41,615 bases of DNA from CAZIKB01 sp964539665 (GCA_964539665.1 CAZIKB010000055.1:1-41615); one strand, 5' to 3'; shown: positions 1 to 8,471, numbered from the stretch's first letter. The notes: a model not told the origin generated them from the sequence alone. Made by a program: numbers and translations.

Positions 1-328
1 GCACAGAAAACGCACAGCTTACGCACAATTGAGCACACCACAAAGTGGCAAAAATGTGGCAATGAAATTGCCTTGAAAATTCGAAAGGTGCCAATTATTT
101 TTGCTCAAATTTGTAAGAGTCTAAAGAATAGATGAAATGTATACTTATTTACTATTTAGAGGGCGTACTCCTATTCCTTTTCTATTAAGTAAATAAGTGT
201 ATATCAATTTAGTATGGACATCTTTATAACCTAAAAGTTCTTGCACAGTACGAATATTTTAGCTGACCTTCAATGGGTGAGTTGCACAACTGGTTAAATT
301 AAATTCAAAACAATTTTATCACAATAAT
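1..328. other. Gene-poor left flank with GCACA repeats and an inverted repeat
   Basis: No gene is recognised here. The + strand is open from base 1 to the TGA at 133-135 (45 codons, no start). This could be the tail of a gene cut by the window edge, but the translation matches no family I know. GCACA occurs at 1, 12, 23 and 33, a 10-11 bp spacing. An inverted repeat pairs 140-153 (TATACTTATTTACT) with 188-203 around a loop of about 34 bases. It could be an operator or a transcript hairpin, but it has no U-tract typical of a terminator. Confidence 0.35.
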
Positions 329-672
329 TTGGGAAAGATCCTTCGAATACTACTTTTAGCATTATTATTGTTGGGCTTTACCTTTCAATTAGTACAATCG
401 CAAGAGCTCAGACAGAACATCGAAGGTCATGATAATACCGGCGTTGATAATAATAAAATTGGGCAGGCTGTTGGTTCATTAGAAATACATTATCTACATC
501 AAGATACATCATTGAAATCATATGTTATTGAATATTTTCTGGGGCCCAGAATTAAAAATGGGTCACTCCACTTCCTGGTGTTTCTTGGATAGGACCCAGT
601 TCAAGCAATCTCTGTGATCCTGTAGGAAGGTGCAATTATTTTTTCAGATTAAAACAAATCCAATTTAATTAA
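329..672 (+). pseudogene. Small secreted protein, frameshifted in an A-run
   Basis: The frame starting with TTG at 329 begins with a clear signal peptide: a basic start, a Leu-rich core to about residue 20, then VQSQ. It continues for 87 codons to a TAG at 590-592. From 556 to 672 the -1 frame carries a more protein-like C-terminus (WVTPLPGVSWIGPSSSN, then a Cys pair and RCNYFF), ending at TAA 670-672. Joining the frames at the A5 run (554-558) by restoring one A gives a secreted protein of about 114 residues. I infer a one-base deletion or a base-calling error. The W-V-x-P-L-P-G-x-x-W-I-G-P pattern resembles motifs I recall in secreted surface proteins of unknown function. No function is assigned. 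No strong ribosome-binding site precedes the TTG, so the start is uncertain. Confidence 0.4.
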
Positions 673-680
673 TTGCGTTA

Positions 681-696
681 TTGACATTTTTGTCAA
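681..696. promoter_or_regulatory. TGACA-N4-TGTCA palindrome, candidate operator
   Basis: A perfect palindromic box, TTGACA-TTTT-TGTCAA, lies about 170 bp upstream of the MinD-type ATPase gene. The same TGACA-N4-TGTCA pattern occurs three times at 6651-6757. The symmetry and fixed 4-base centre suit a dimeric regulator such as a Fis-type activator. Which protein binds is not known from sequence. Confidence 0.45.
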
Positions 697-723
697 TTTA
701 TTTTTCAAAATCACAGAATGATT

Positions 724-739
724 TTGCAATTCAATTGCT
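724..739 (+). promoter_or_regulatory. Weak sigma-54-like -24/-12 candidate
   Basis: TTGCAA-TTCAA-TTGCT matches the -12 half of the sigma-54 consensus (TTGCW) and four of six -24 positions, but lacks the first G of the -24 GG. It lies about 30 bp downstream of the palindrome at 681-696 and about 125 bp before the MinD-type gene. Window-wide sigma-54 activators make it worth noting. It is a weak match and could be chance. Confidence 0.18.
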
Positions 740-864
740 TTGTATGTAAGTAAACACAATAAGTTATTCTAAAGAGTAGCATTTATGATTTGAATTTTAA
801 ATCAATAAGCAGACTTTCCTCACAACTATGCTAATTTAATTAATAACAGTAATTCAAAAGCATC

Positions 865-1995
865 ATGGAAGAATTTTTTATAAAGTTAAATGGGAAGCAA
901 AGTCTTGTTTCACTGCCAGGGTTAAAAAAACTTGTTGATAATAAGACATTTTCTCCAATAGATTTAGTTTGGAACGAGGAGATAAATAATTGGCGTCCAG
1001 CGAACGATATTGAAGGGATAAATGAACTTTTTAAACCTAATAATAATGATGGTAGCCAGTTTAAAAGAAAGATCTATACCATAGCAAGCGGTAAGGGCGG
1101 TGTGGGTAAAAGCTCTTTAACTGCCTCTATTGGGGTTGGATTGGCACAAATGGGCCATAATGTTATCCTGGTGGATGCCGATTTTAGTGGCCCAAATCTT
1201 CATACTATTCTGGGAATTTCAGAACCAAAATATACACTTTTTGATTTTTACACACTTCAAAGGGAGTCTCTAAATGATATTTTACTGGAAACGCCCGTTA
1301 AAAATTTGCACATGATTAGTGGGGCATGTGGTACCCTCGGTCTGGCAAATCAGAAATACTTTCAAAAACAGAAATTTATTCGTCATTTAAGAAAACTATC
1401 AGCTGATTATATCATTCTTGACCTCGGTTCAGGTGCAAATTATAATGTATTAGATCTTTTTCTTTTGGCTGATGAAAAGATACTCATTGTTACTCCTGAA
1501 CCCACGTCAATTCTTGAGGCGTTTAACTTCATTAAAGTTAGCTTCTACAGGGGGCTTCTTCGAGCGCTCAAGAACCGTGCTCAAGCATTGGATATTTTAT
1601 ATAGAATGGAAGTAAATCGTCCAGATCACATTAAAATAAATGCTACTGGCCTGTTACATAATATTTCAAGAGTTGATTCCGAGGCAGGTTCTATTTTTAA
1701 ATCTATTTTAATCTCTTATCGTCCTAAAATTATTCTTAACATGTTAAATAAACAAGAAGACCTTAAAGAAGTTATGGCCATTCAGACCGCAGCCAAAGAC
1801 CTTTTGTCCTTAAACGTAGATTATTTAGGTTATATCCCCAATGACCCTGATGTGGGTAACTCGGTTAAGAATTCTCAGCCATTTCTATTACATAATCCGA
1901 AGAGTAAAGCATCACAATATTTAGTTTCGCTTATTAGCGATAAATTAAAGGACACGCATGGTAAAAACGAATTAATGGTAAAAAACATGGGATAA
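865..1995 (+). CDS. GYF-like domain fused to MinD/FlhG-type ParA-family ATPase
   Basis: This is a 376-residue cytoplasmic P-loop ATPase of the ParA/MinD/FlhG group, which positions or times cell-surface and division machinery. Residues 1-57 resemble a GYF_2 (DUF4339) module, with the LDxLxW-like stretch SPIDLVWNEEINNWRPA. The deviant Walker A (GKGGVGKS, 76-83) has signature Lys77 and Lys82. The switch VDADFSGPNLHTILGI follows, and YIILDLGSGA is the Walker B region. The ANLHT-like motif and the later PEPTSILEAFNFIK stretch are closest to FlhG-like MinD proteins. No FlhF or flagellar neighbour is present, so a role in polar or surface-structure placement is only inferred. The start is the ATG at 865, without a strong ribosome-binding site. 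The palindrome at 681-696 may regulate it. Confidence 0.8.
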   Translation: MEEFFIKLNGKQSLVSLPGLKKLVDNKTFSPIDLVWNEEINNWRPANDIEGINELFKPNNNDGSQFKRKIYTIASGKGGVGKSSLTASIGVGLAQMGHNVILVDADFSGPNLHTILGISEPKYTLFDFYTLQRESLNDILLETPVKNLHMISGACGTLGLANQKYFQKQKFIRHLRKLSADYIILDLGSGANYNVLDLFLLADEKILIVTPEPTSILEAFNFIKVSFYRGLLRALKNRAQALDILYRMEVNRPDHIKINATGLLHNISRVDSEAGSIFKSILISYRPKIILNMLNKQEDLKEVMAIQTAAKDLLSLNVDYLGYIPNDPDVGNSVKNSQPFLLHNPKSKASQYLVSLISDKLKDTHGKNELMVKNMG

Positions 1996-2424
1996 AAAAC
2001 GGATATCTTTAATGGAACAAATTAATTGACACTGCATAATACCAAAAATTAATGTTTTTATAAGTGAGTATTTTTGGGCAATAAATAAATGTTATTGCGA
2101 AAAATTAATTAAATACTTGCTTGTTGGATATAAATTTATATATTTAATTATAAGATTAGCAAATTACTTTAATCAGCGGGCACCTGCTGTATTAGGATGG
2201 AGGTTGATCATTGATATTTGAATAAATGCGCACAATTTCTAGTATTTTACGAATCCGCCACACAGCTATAAATCATATTAAATCGTCTCCCATCTTGAAC
2301 TTGAATAATTTGAGTACAAGTACTGATTTAGTGTACTCATAATTTAATTACACACAATTTTAAATTTTTTAAATTTATTTCCGTTATGTTGCCATTAGTG
2401 TACAAAGAATAGCATGGAGGGAAG
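1996..2424. other. Gene-free gap before the histidine kinase
   Basis: Very AT-rich and without a supportable gene on either strand. It holds the hairpin at 2312-2338 and, just before the kinase start, a purine-rich ribosome-binding site (GGAGGGAAG). No clear terminator for the upstream ATPase gene was seen. Confidence 0.5.
2312..2338. promoter_or_regulatory. Inverted repeat upstream of the PAS kinase
   Basis: GAGTACA (2312-2318) pairs with TGTACTC (2332-2338), 7 bp of perfect symmetry around 13 bases, about 90 bp before the kinase gene. It could be an operator for the two-component operon. No U-tract argues against a terminator. Confidence 0.25.
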
Positions 2425-4548
2425 GTGGAACACATAAAAGAAGAAAAATCTATGAATCGCTATGCTGAGCTCTACAACTTAGCTCCGGTTGGCTATCTTA
2501 CCTTAGATAAAAAGGGTTATATTCAAGAAATTAACCTGACTGGCGCAGCACTATTTGGAATTGAGCGAAACCGACTTATTGGTAAAAAGTTCAGTTCTTT
2601 TATTGGCAAAGATTATAGCAAAACATTTGAGACTCATTTACAACAATGCAGGCAAGCAAATGATAGTGTGACTTCGGAAGTAGAACTTTTAGTGGAAGGT
2701 GGAAAATTTATTTCTGTAAAATTGATAAGCAGGGCCTATCAAACGTCAGTTCAACAAAATGTTGAATATGGAATTGTAATCATTGATATTCCCAAACTAA
2801 ATAAGTCTCAAGAGGTGTTACCAGCAAGTAATAAAATCTATCGGTCGATGGTTGAATTTGCTGAGGATTTAGTATTTGTCATTGATAAGAGATTATGTTA
2901 TAGCTATGTCAACAAATTCACAACGATTTTTTTGGGAATTAAACAAGAAGAAATGATTGGCAAGCCATTGGAAGAGTTATTCCCGCTGCATACTTATAAA
3001 CGCTTGAGGCAGAATCTCAGCCTGGTATTTGACTCTGGTAAGTCCATCTTCGTGGATGGCGATTTTACAATAAATTCTAAGCAGGTCTGGCTGAATACCC
3101 GATTAACTCCTATTATGGATAACAATGGTAATGTGAAAGAAGTTTTGGGTATCTCACGAGATGTTACTAAGAACAAGCTATTAGCGAAGGAGCTATCAGA
3201 TAGTGAGGAACGATATAAAAAATTATCTCAAGCTTCATTTGAAGGGATTGCAATTCACGATTATGGTCCAATAATTGAGGTAAACCAACAATTTGCTGAT
3301 TTGTTCGGATATACTGCCACAGAAGTGGTCGGCATGCATGCTGTAGATTTTGCAGCCCCAGAATCTCGTGAAACTGTGTTAAAACAAATTAAATCAAAAA
3401 GTGAAAATCCATACGAATTACTCGGATTGAAAAAAGACGGATCGATTTTTCAAATAGAACTTAGAGGTAAATCTATTCCTTACCAAGGACGTATGGCCAG
3501 GGTAACAGTAGTGCAAGATTTAACCGAGAACAAGAAGAAAGAAAAGGCGCTCCGTGAGAGCGAAAGCATGTATCGATTTCTGGTAGAATCTATTAATGAG
3601 GGGCTGGTACAAATAGATAGTAAAAGTGTAATTACATACGTTAATTCTAAAATGTGCGAAATGATCGGATATCATGAAACTGATTTAATTGGCAAATCAG
3701 GCATTGACCTTGTGAGTGGGAATAATAAAGAAGCATTACAAAGTCAAGTAGAATTACGTAAAAAGGGAATCGAACAATCTTATGAGTTCGAGGTCATTAG
3801 AAAAGATGGAACCAAAGTAATCCTACTTGTCACACCTAAGTCTCTATTTGATGAAGGCGGTAACTATGCAGGGAGTTTTTCGGTATGTAAAGACGTCACA
3901 GATCGCAAGCAGGCAGAGGAGATAATCAAAGCGTCACTCGCAGAGAAAGAAGTCCTTTTAAAGGAAATACACCACCGGGTTAAAAATAGTTTACAGTTCA
4001 TTATGAGCCTTCTCGAATTACATTCCAACTATATTGAAGATGAAAAAGCTATTGAAACATATATGAATTGCCAGAATCGGATAAAAACCATCGCGTACAT
4101 ACACGAGCATCTATATCAATCGGATGATTTGGCAAAAATTAACTTAAATATGTATATTCAAAATCTCATAATTTACCTGTTACAATTTTATAAAATTAAT
4201 CCTGTTGCTATCAAATTAAAGATAAATATTGATGACATTTTTTTGGACATCAAAAGGGCAATGCCTTGTGGTTTGATTTTTAATGAGCTTGTTTCAAATG
4301 CACTGATGTATGCATTTCCAGAAGGTAGAGCTGGTGATATAAGCATTGGATTACGCAAAAGCGATGATAAGAAGTACATAATAACTGTTGAAGATAATGG
4401 AGTTGGTTTTACGAAAGACATTGAATTTAATAACACAAATTCAATAGGACTTCAATTAGTGTCCCTTTTAACTCAACAGATTGATGGTGTTATTGAGTGC
4501 GAAAGAGAATACGGCACAAAAGTCAAAATTACATTTCCAGAATCATAA
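2425..4548 (+). CDS. Four-PAS sensor histidine kinase, HisKA_2 type
   Basis: A 707-residue soluble sensor kinase with no signal peptide or membrane segment, so it should sense a cytoplasmic signal. Four PAS domains lie at about 12-125, 137-255, 262-375 and 381-497. A HisKA_2-type dimerisation domain contains EIHHRVKN with His516/His517. A HATPase_c domain follows, with the N-box FNELVSNAL, VEDNGVGF and SIGLQL. The start is GTG 2425, 5 bases after a good GGAGGGAAG ribosome-binding site. The stop is 21 bases before the ATG of the response regulator gene, so the two form a kinase-regulator operon. The PAS ligands cannot be read from sequence. HisKA_2 kinases often pair with receivers in unusual outputs, here a AAA+ activator. 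Confidence 0.9.
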   Translation: MEHIKEEKSMNRYAELYNLAPVGYLTLDKKGYIQEINLTGAALFGIERNRLIGKKFSSFIGKDYSKTFETHLQQCRQANDSVTSEVELLVEGGKFISVKLISRAYQTSVQQNVEYGIVIIDIPKLNKSQEVLPASNKIYRSMVEFAEDLVFVIDKRLCYSYVNKFTTIFLGIKQEEMIGKPLEELFPLHTYKRLRQNLSLVFDSGKSIFVDGDFTINSKQVWLNTRLTPIMDNNGNVKEVLGISRDVTKNKLLAKELSDSEERYKKLSQASFEGIAIHDYGPIIEVNQQFADLFGYTATEVVGMHAVDFAAPESRETVLKQIKSKSENPYELLGLKKDGSIFQIELRGKSIPYQGRMARVTVVQDLTENKKKEKALRESESMYRFLVESINEGLVQIDSKSVITYVNSKMCEMIGYHETDLIGKSGIDLVSGNNKEALQSQVELRKKGIEQSYEFEVIRKDGTKVILLVTPKSLFDEGGNYAGSFSVCKDVTDRKQAEEIIKASLAEKEVLLKEIHHRVKNSLQFIMSLLELHSNYIEDEKAIETYMNCQNRIKTIAYIHEHLYQSDDLAKINLNMYIQNLIIYLLQFYKINPVAIKLKINIDDIFLDIKRAMPCGLIFNELVSNALMYAFPEGRAGDISIGLRKSDDKKYIITVEDNGVGFTKDIEFNNTNSIGLQLVSLLTQQIDGVIECEREYGTKVKITFPES

Positions 4549-4569
4549 TTATTGAGGGCGGGGAAAAAC

Positions 4570-6513
4570 ATGACATATAAAAATGTTTTGGTTGTTGAAG
4601 ACGAATTGCTTGTTGCCAATAATTTGAAAACTGGCTTGGAAGGGCTCGGCTATAATGTTCCGACCTTTCTTACTTCAGGAGAAAAGGCAATTCAACATGT
4701 AGATGAAATGCCACAAAAACCTGATATCGTGTTGATGGATATACAACTAAACGGTCCATTAGACGGCATTCAAGCGGCAGAATATATTCACAACAATCAC
4801 GATATTCCAGTAGTCTTTCTCACGGCTTATTCTGAAGAGCGAGTTTTACAACGTGCACTAAAGACCATGCCTTATGGCTACATTGTTAAGCCATATATGA
4901 TAAAAGAAGTGCATTCGGCTATTCAAATCGCAATCAATAAATATAAGCAGGAAGGACAATTAAAAGAAACAGAACGTTGGATCACATCGACGCTGAAAAG
5001 TTTTGCTTATGCAGTAATAACAGTAGATTCCAGAGGAGTTATAAAGTATGTTAACTCATATTCTGAATCCCTTATCGGCTGGAATCAGAAAGAAGTTCTG
5101 GGTAAAAATCTATTGGAAGTATTCAAGATTATTAATATAAATTCAAGCAGCTCGAAAGAAAATCCTGTATTAAAGGCCATTACTGATGGTATTTCCCATA
5201 AACCTGATTATGAAACCGTTTTACTTGCTAAAGACGGAACCAAAAAGTCTATTAATTATTATACGACGCCTATTTCAGAAAGCAATGGTAGTAATTTAGG
5301 TGCTGTCATCATTTTCCAACCTGTAAGAGGGTGCGATTCGAATAATAAATTCAAAAATCAAGATTTAAATAATTTTGTACCAGCTAAAAACGCTGAAGAA
5401 TCTTTCGCTGATCGCCCACCGAACGATTTAGAAATCTCCGTTAATAATAACGATCGAGATAATGAATTTAAAGGTACAAATTCAAGTCGGGGAATTATAG
5501 ATTCAATTCAGGAATTACCTCAAAAACGGTCAAAGCAGTCTGGTGGCCGACCTCCGGGTTTTGAGAAAATAATTGGTAATAGTCCAGCTATTCTGCATGT
5601 GATGAACATAATCAAACAAATAGAAAATACAAATTCAAATGTTCTAATAACTGGGAAGACAGGCACTGGTAAAGATCTAATTGCTCGAACTATTCATAAC
5701 CACAGTTTGCGTAAGGGCAAAAATTTTGTACCACTAGTATGTGTGGCCATTCCTTCGAATTTGCTTGAAAGTGAGTTGTTTGGCTTTGAAAAAGGTGCAT
5801 TTACGGGTGCATTCGGTAGAAAATATGGTCTTCTGGAATTTGCACATGAAGGCACCGTATTTCTTAATGAAATTTCAGAATTGGAACCAAATTTACAGGC
5901 AAAATTACTGGAAGTTATACAGGAACGTCAATTTCGTAGGATTGGAGGTAAGGAATTAATTCAAGTAGATTTGAGAGTCATTGCAGCTATGAATAAAAAT
6001 CCGAAAAAAGAGTTGTCTGAAAATCGACTTCGCAAGGACCTGTATTATCGATTAAACGTAATTCAAATACATATTCCATCGCTTAATAAAAGAAAAGAAG
6101 ATATTCCACTAATAGCAAATCACTTTCTAAAAAGTACATTGAAAAAGAATTACATGGAACATAAAGAAATTTCGAACAATGCGATGGATATGCTTATGGA
6201 ATATAAATGGCCTGGAAATGTAAGACAACTTCAAAATATTATCGAACGTTTAGTTATCTTATCACGGAATACTGATATAGATGTTGATGATTTACCAGAT
6301 TATATCAAGTCTAAAAATAGTTATCAATTAAATAATAGTATAGTACCCATTTATAGAATGGCCAAGAAGAATCACCTTGATAAATTTGAAAGAAAATATT
6401 TTAAGAAAATATTAGAGGAAACTAATTTTAATATATCAAAAGCTGCTAAAATTGCCGGAATCAGTTATAGAACAATCTATAGAGCAATGAAAAGATATGG
6501 AAATTTATTATAA
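4570..6513 (+). CDS. Receiver-PAS-AAA+-Fis response regulator (NtrC-type activator)
   Basis: A 647-residue transcriptional activator and likely partner of the upstream kinase. The receiver (1-120) has phospho-acceptor Asp57 and a K-P-Y loop. A PAS domain (about 135-250) and a low-complexity linker precede the AAA+ domain. That domain has Walker A GKTGTGKD (362-369) and the sigma-54-contacting GAFTGA (409-414). A Fis-type helix-turn-helix ends the protein (ISKAAKIAGISYRTIYRAMK). Walker B reads VFLNEISE: Asn433 replaces the usual Asp of the DE pair, which may slow or block ATP hydrolysis. The start is placed at ATG 4570, after a G-rich ribosome-binding site, not at the in-frame TTG 4552. The TGACA-N4-TGTCA sites at 681 and 6651-6757 flank this operon and are plausible targets, but that link is unproven. 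Confidence 0.88.
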   Translation: MTYKNVLVVEDELLVANNLKTGLEGLGYNVPTFLTSGEKAIQHVDEMPQKPDIVLMDIQLNGPLDGIQAAEYIHNNHDIPVVFLTAYSEERVLQRALKTMPYGYIVKPYMIKEVHSAIQIAINKYKQEGQLKETERWITSTLKSFAYAVITVDSRGVIKYVNSYSESLIGWNQKEVLGKNLLEVFKIININSSSSKENPVLKAITDGISHKPDYETVLLAKDGTKKSINYYTTPISESNGSNLGAVIIFQPVRGCDSNNKFKNQDLNNFVPAKNAEESFADRPPNDLEISVNNNDRDNEFKGTNSSRGIIDSIQELPQKRSKQSGGRPPGFEKIIGNSPAILHVMNIIKQIENTNSNVLITGKTGTGKDLIARTIHNHSLRKGKNFVPLVCVAIPSNLLESELFGFEKGAFTGAFGRKYGLLEFAHEGTVFLNEISELEPNLQAKLLEVIQERQFRRIGGKELIQVDLRVIAAMNKNPKKELSENRLRKDLYYRLNVIQIHIPSLNKRKEDIPLIANHFLKSTLKKNYMEHKEISNNAMDMLMEYKWPGNVRQLQNIIERLVILSRNTDIDVDDLPDYIKSKNSYQLNNSIVPIYRMAKKNHLDKFERKYFKKILEETNFNISKAAKIAGISYRTIYRAMKRYGNLL

Positions 6514-6590
6514 TTGAAGATTAAATCAATTGTCTATAACAGTAATTTGGAAATGTCTTTACTTTATATTCTTCACTTTAAATATCGATC

Positions 6591-6612
6591 ACGTTTTTAA
6601 AACGTTGTTTTT
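6591..6612 (+). terminator. Weak intrinsic terminator candidate
   Basis: ACGTTTT pairs with AAAACGT across one T, followed by TGTTTTTA. It lies 78 bases after the activator stop. The stem is short and A/T-dominated, so termination strength is doubtful. Confidence 0.28.
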
Positions 6613-6650
6613 ATCAGAGTTAAATCCTCTGTGTGCCATCCCCAATTTTC

Positions 6651-6757
6651 TGACATTTATGTCAACAAAAATGACAAAGATGTCAGCCTTTTTTTAATTC
6701 GATTATTTTCAATAGATTAAGCCAACATTAAAACAATATACTTTGACATATTTGTCA
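6651..6757. promoter_or_regulatory. Cluster of three TGACA-N4-TGTCA operators
   Basis: Three boxes share the exact pattern TGACA-N4-TGTCA at 6651-6664 (centre TTTA), 6672-6685 (AAGA) and 6744-6757 (TATT). The first two centres are 21 bp apart, two helical turns; the third is 72 bp further. All are 140-245 bp upstream of the extended -10 at 6893, a distance usual for enhancer-type sites. A fourth copy is at 681-696. A Fis-HTH activator such as the product of 4570-6513 is a candidate binder; this is inference. Confidence 0.55.
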
Positions 6758-6892
6758 TATAAAGCTTCATTATAGTAAATAAGTTATTTTCGTCAAAATT
6801 TTATTAAATTATTTATTCTATGTAAATTGTTAATTATAATAAATTAACAGTATTTACGATAAATAAATATTTATTTGAAAAAAGAAACATTT

Positions 6893-6901
6893 TGGTATAA
6901 T
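6893..6901 (+). promoter_or_regulatory. Extended -10 promoter for the lone receiver gene
   Basis: TGG-TATAAT is a perfect extended -10 (TGnTATAAT), about 60 bases before the receiver ATG. TTGAAA lies 15 bases upstream as a possible -35, a short spacing. The identical TTGGTATAAT string occurs in the leader at 14479-14488. A sigma-54 reading fails at the -12 GC. Confidence 0.45.
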
Positions 6902-6967
6902 AATTGAATAAGTTCTGGAACATCATACCAAAGCAATTATGAATTCATATTGACGATTGAGGTTTAA

Positions 6968-7378
6968 ATGGATGAAAATAGGGAAAATACTATTCTTGTC
7001 GTCACCGAAGATAAGTCAATTCGTGATTATGTTAAAAGCATCCATGGTAAATCTTCCTATAGAGTAATTTTAGTAACAAATATAAAAGAGTTTTTTGACA
7101 CACTTTTAAATGAAGATATTGATTTGATAATCTATGACCAAGATGTTAATTCATTAAATGGAATAGATGCATTTTCAGTTGCCAAGTCATATCATCCCAA
7201 AATACCAGCAATATTAATATTTGAAAAGGAGAATTTTGAAACAACTCGCTCAATTCTCGATAAGGGAGTTATTTATCGAATGATAAAACCTTTTAATAAA
7301 AAAGATTTTGAGCAGGTATGTGAGAATGTTCTAGTACATGACCTACATCAGTCAAATAAGAGGTATTCAGATTTTTAG
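6968..7378 (+). CDS. Stand-alone receiver-domain protein
   Basis: A 136-residue CheY-like receiver with no output domain. The acid pocket is reduced (TED at about 12-14), phospho-acceptor Asp57 is in LIIYDQD, and Lys107 is in the IKPF loop. The switch Thr/Ser position is Phe85 (ILIFEK), so phosphorylation-driven switching may be altered or lost. It could act as a phosphate sink, a protein-interaction module or a partner of the PAS kinase nearby. It has its own promoter region with an operator cluster, which suggests independent control. The start is the ATG at 6968 following TTGAGG about 7 bases upstream. Confidence 0.78.
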   Translation: MDENRENTILVVTEDKSIRDYVKSIHGKSSYRVILVTNIKEFFDTLLNEDIDLIIYDQDVNSLNGIDAFSVAKSYHPKIPAILIFEKENFETTRSILDKGVIYRMIKPFNKKDFEQVCENVLVHDLHQSNKRYSDF

Positions 7379-7715
7379 TAATTTTTGTGATTTTAAGCGT
7401 CAATAGTTAGACTTGTTAATAATGAAAAATGTTTAAGATTGCCATTAGTCAAATTGAAAACAGGTTGAAGGGATTCTTAAAAGGGATGCAAATGAAGTGA
7501 ATAATCATATGTCTACTAAACGCAGCGAATTTCCATAGTTTCTATCCGATAAAGCTCTGATAAAAATAATTGTCCTGAAGATAGATTTAAATAATTGTGT
7601 AAAGTTAGTATTTGGAAAAATCTGATAAAAGAGTTGAATTGTATTCCAGCATTGAAGTTTAATTATTTATAATAATATGTAATCAACACAAGTTTACCAA
7701 AAAGGTGAAATCTTT
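7379..7715. other. Gene-free gap before the envelope operon
   Basis: No convincing gene. A 23-codon ATG frame at 7429-7500 is basic and could be chance. TATAAT at 7668-7673 lacks a good -35. A ribosome-binding site (AAAAAGGTGA) precedes the ATG at 7716. Confidence 0.4.
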
Positions 7716-8471
7716 ATGCGAAATGTGATGCGACTAATCCGAAGTGTAATTTTGATTCTGATGTTTTTGCTAAATCCAACCTTTTGGGCTGCAGTAGCAC
7801 AAGAAAATGGTAATAAAACGGGCATTAAAACCTCAGACCTGGTTATTGTGGATTCAAAACCTTCAGGGGCAATTGTAGAGCTAAAAGGTCTTTATAATTT
7901 TATAGGGAGAACTCCCTTTGTCGTACCATATCCTATTCGTGGAAGATACAAAATTAAATCAACCAAAAATGGCTATGAATCTGTAACAACAAATATGAAT
8001 TTTATTGGTGAAGGTGGAAAAAATCTACTAATTAGACTTTCTCCAAAAACACGCGCAAAGGCTGCGCTTCGTTCCATGTTATTTCCGGGGTGGGGGCAAA
8101 TCTATGGTGATAACAAATTTCGAGGTATTATTATTAGCACTGCTCAATTAGCATTAGGACTCAAGACACTCCTGGCAAATAATGATTACAAGGATGCTCA
8201 GGATGAATTAGATAGAGCTCTGTACGATTTTGACAATAATTCATCTATGTTTGCTTTTCAAGAAGTTCAAAATAAAGAGAAGGATGCGGAAAAAGCTTAT
8301 AACTTTCGCAATACCATGATAATTTTAACAGCCAGTTTTTGGATCTATAATGTACTTGACTCAATTATTTTCTTTTCAATCAAAGGCTCGCAGATTGGAT
8401 TTAAATCACAACCACTGATTCAAAATTTGGATAAAAAAAGTTTGATGCTATCATGGAATATAGAACTTTAA
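7716..8471 (+). CDS. PEGA-domain and DUF5683 membrane-associated protein
   Basis: A 251-residue exported or envelope protein. The N-terminus is a signal peptide or anchor (hydrophobic 9-28, cut likely near AVAQE). A PEGA-like beta domain spans about 42-110 (VDSKPSGAIVELKG, IGRTPF, KNGYES). A DUF5683-like part follows, with SMLFPGWGQIYGDNKFRG and hydrophobic segments near 140-152 and 202-218. PEGA domains are surface or periplasmic modules. DUF5683 is of unknown function and common in FCB bacteria. It is the first gene of an operon whose next gene overlaps it by 19 bases. The last five genes of this run encode envelope proteins ending in a sensor kinase, so a role in surface assembly is inferred. 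Confidence 0.72.
   Translation: MRNVMRLIRSVILILMFLLNPTFWAAVAQENGNKTGIKTSDLVIVDSKPSGAIVELKGLYNFIGRTPFVVPYPIRGRYKIKSTKNGYESVTTNMNFIGEGGKNLLIRLSPKTRAKAALRSMLFPGWGQIYGDNKFRGIIISTAQLALGLKTLLANNDYKDAQDELDRALYDFDNNSSMFAFQEVQNKEKDAEKAYNFRNTMIILTASFWIYNVLDSIIFFSIKGSQIGFKSQPLIQNLDKKSLMLSWNIEL

Larger units (their letters stand above)
6514..6967. other. 454-bp regulatory gap between the activator and a lone receiver
   Basis: No gene is supportable here. It holds a weak terminator-like hairpin (6591-6612), three TGACA-N4-TGTCA palindromes (6651-6757), a perfect 16-bp A/T palindrome (6861-6876) and an extended -10 promoter (6893-6901). The density of symmetric elements suggests regulatory DNA for the receiver gene at 6968. 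Confidence 0.5.

Noticed and set aside
6892..6907. Sigma-54 -24/-12 promoter reading of TTGGTATAATAATTGA
   Set aside because: The -12 GC is GA, and the same ten-base string fits an extended -10 sigma-70 promoter far better.
7429..7500. 23-codon ATG frame in the gap before the envelope operon
   Set aside because: No ribosome-binding site, no homology I recognise, and length is expected by chance in AT-rich DNA.
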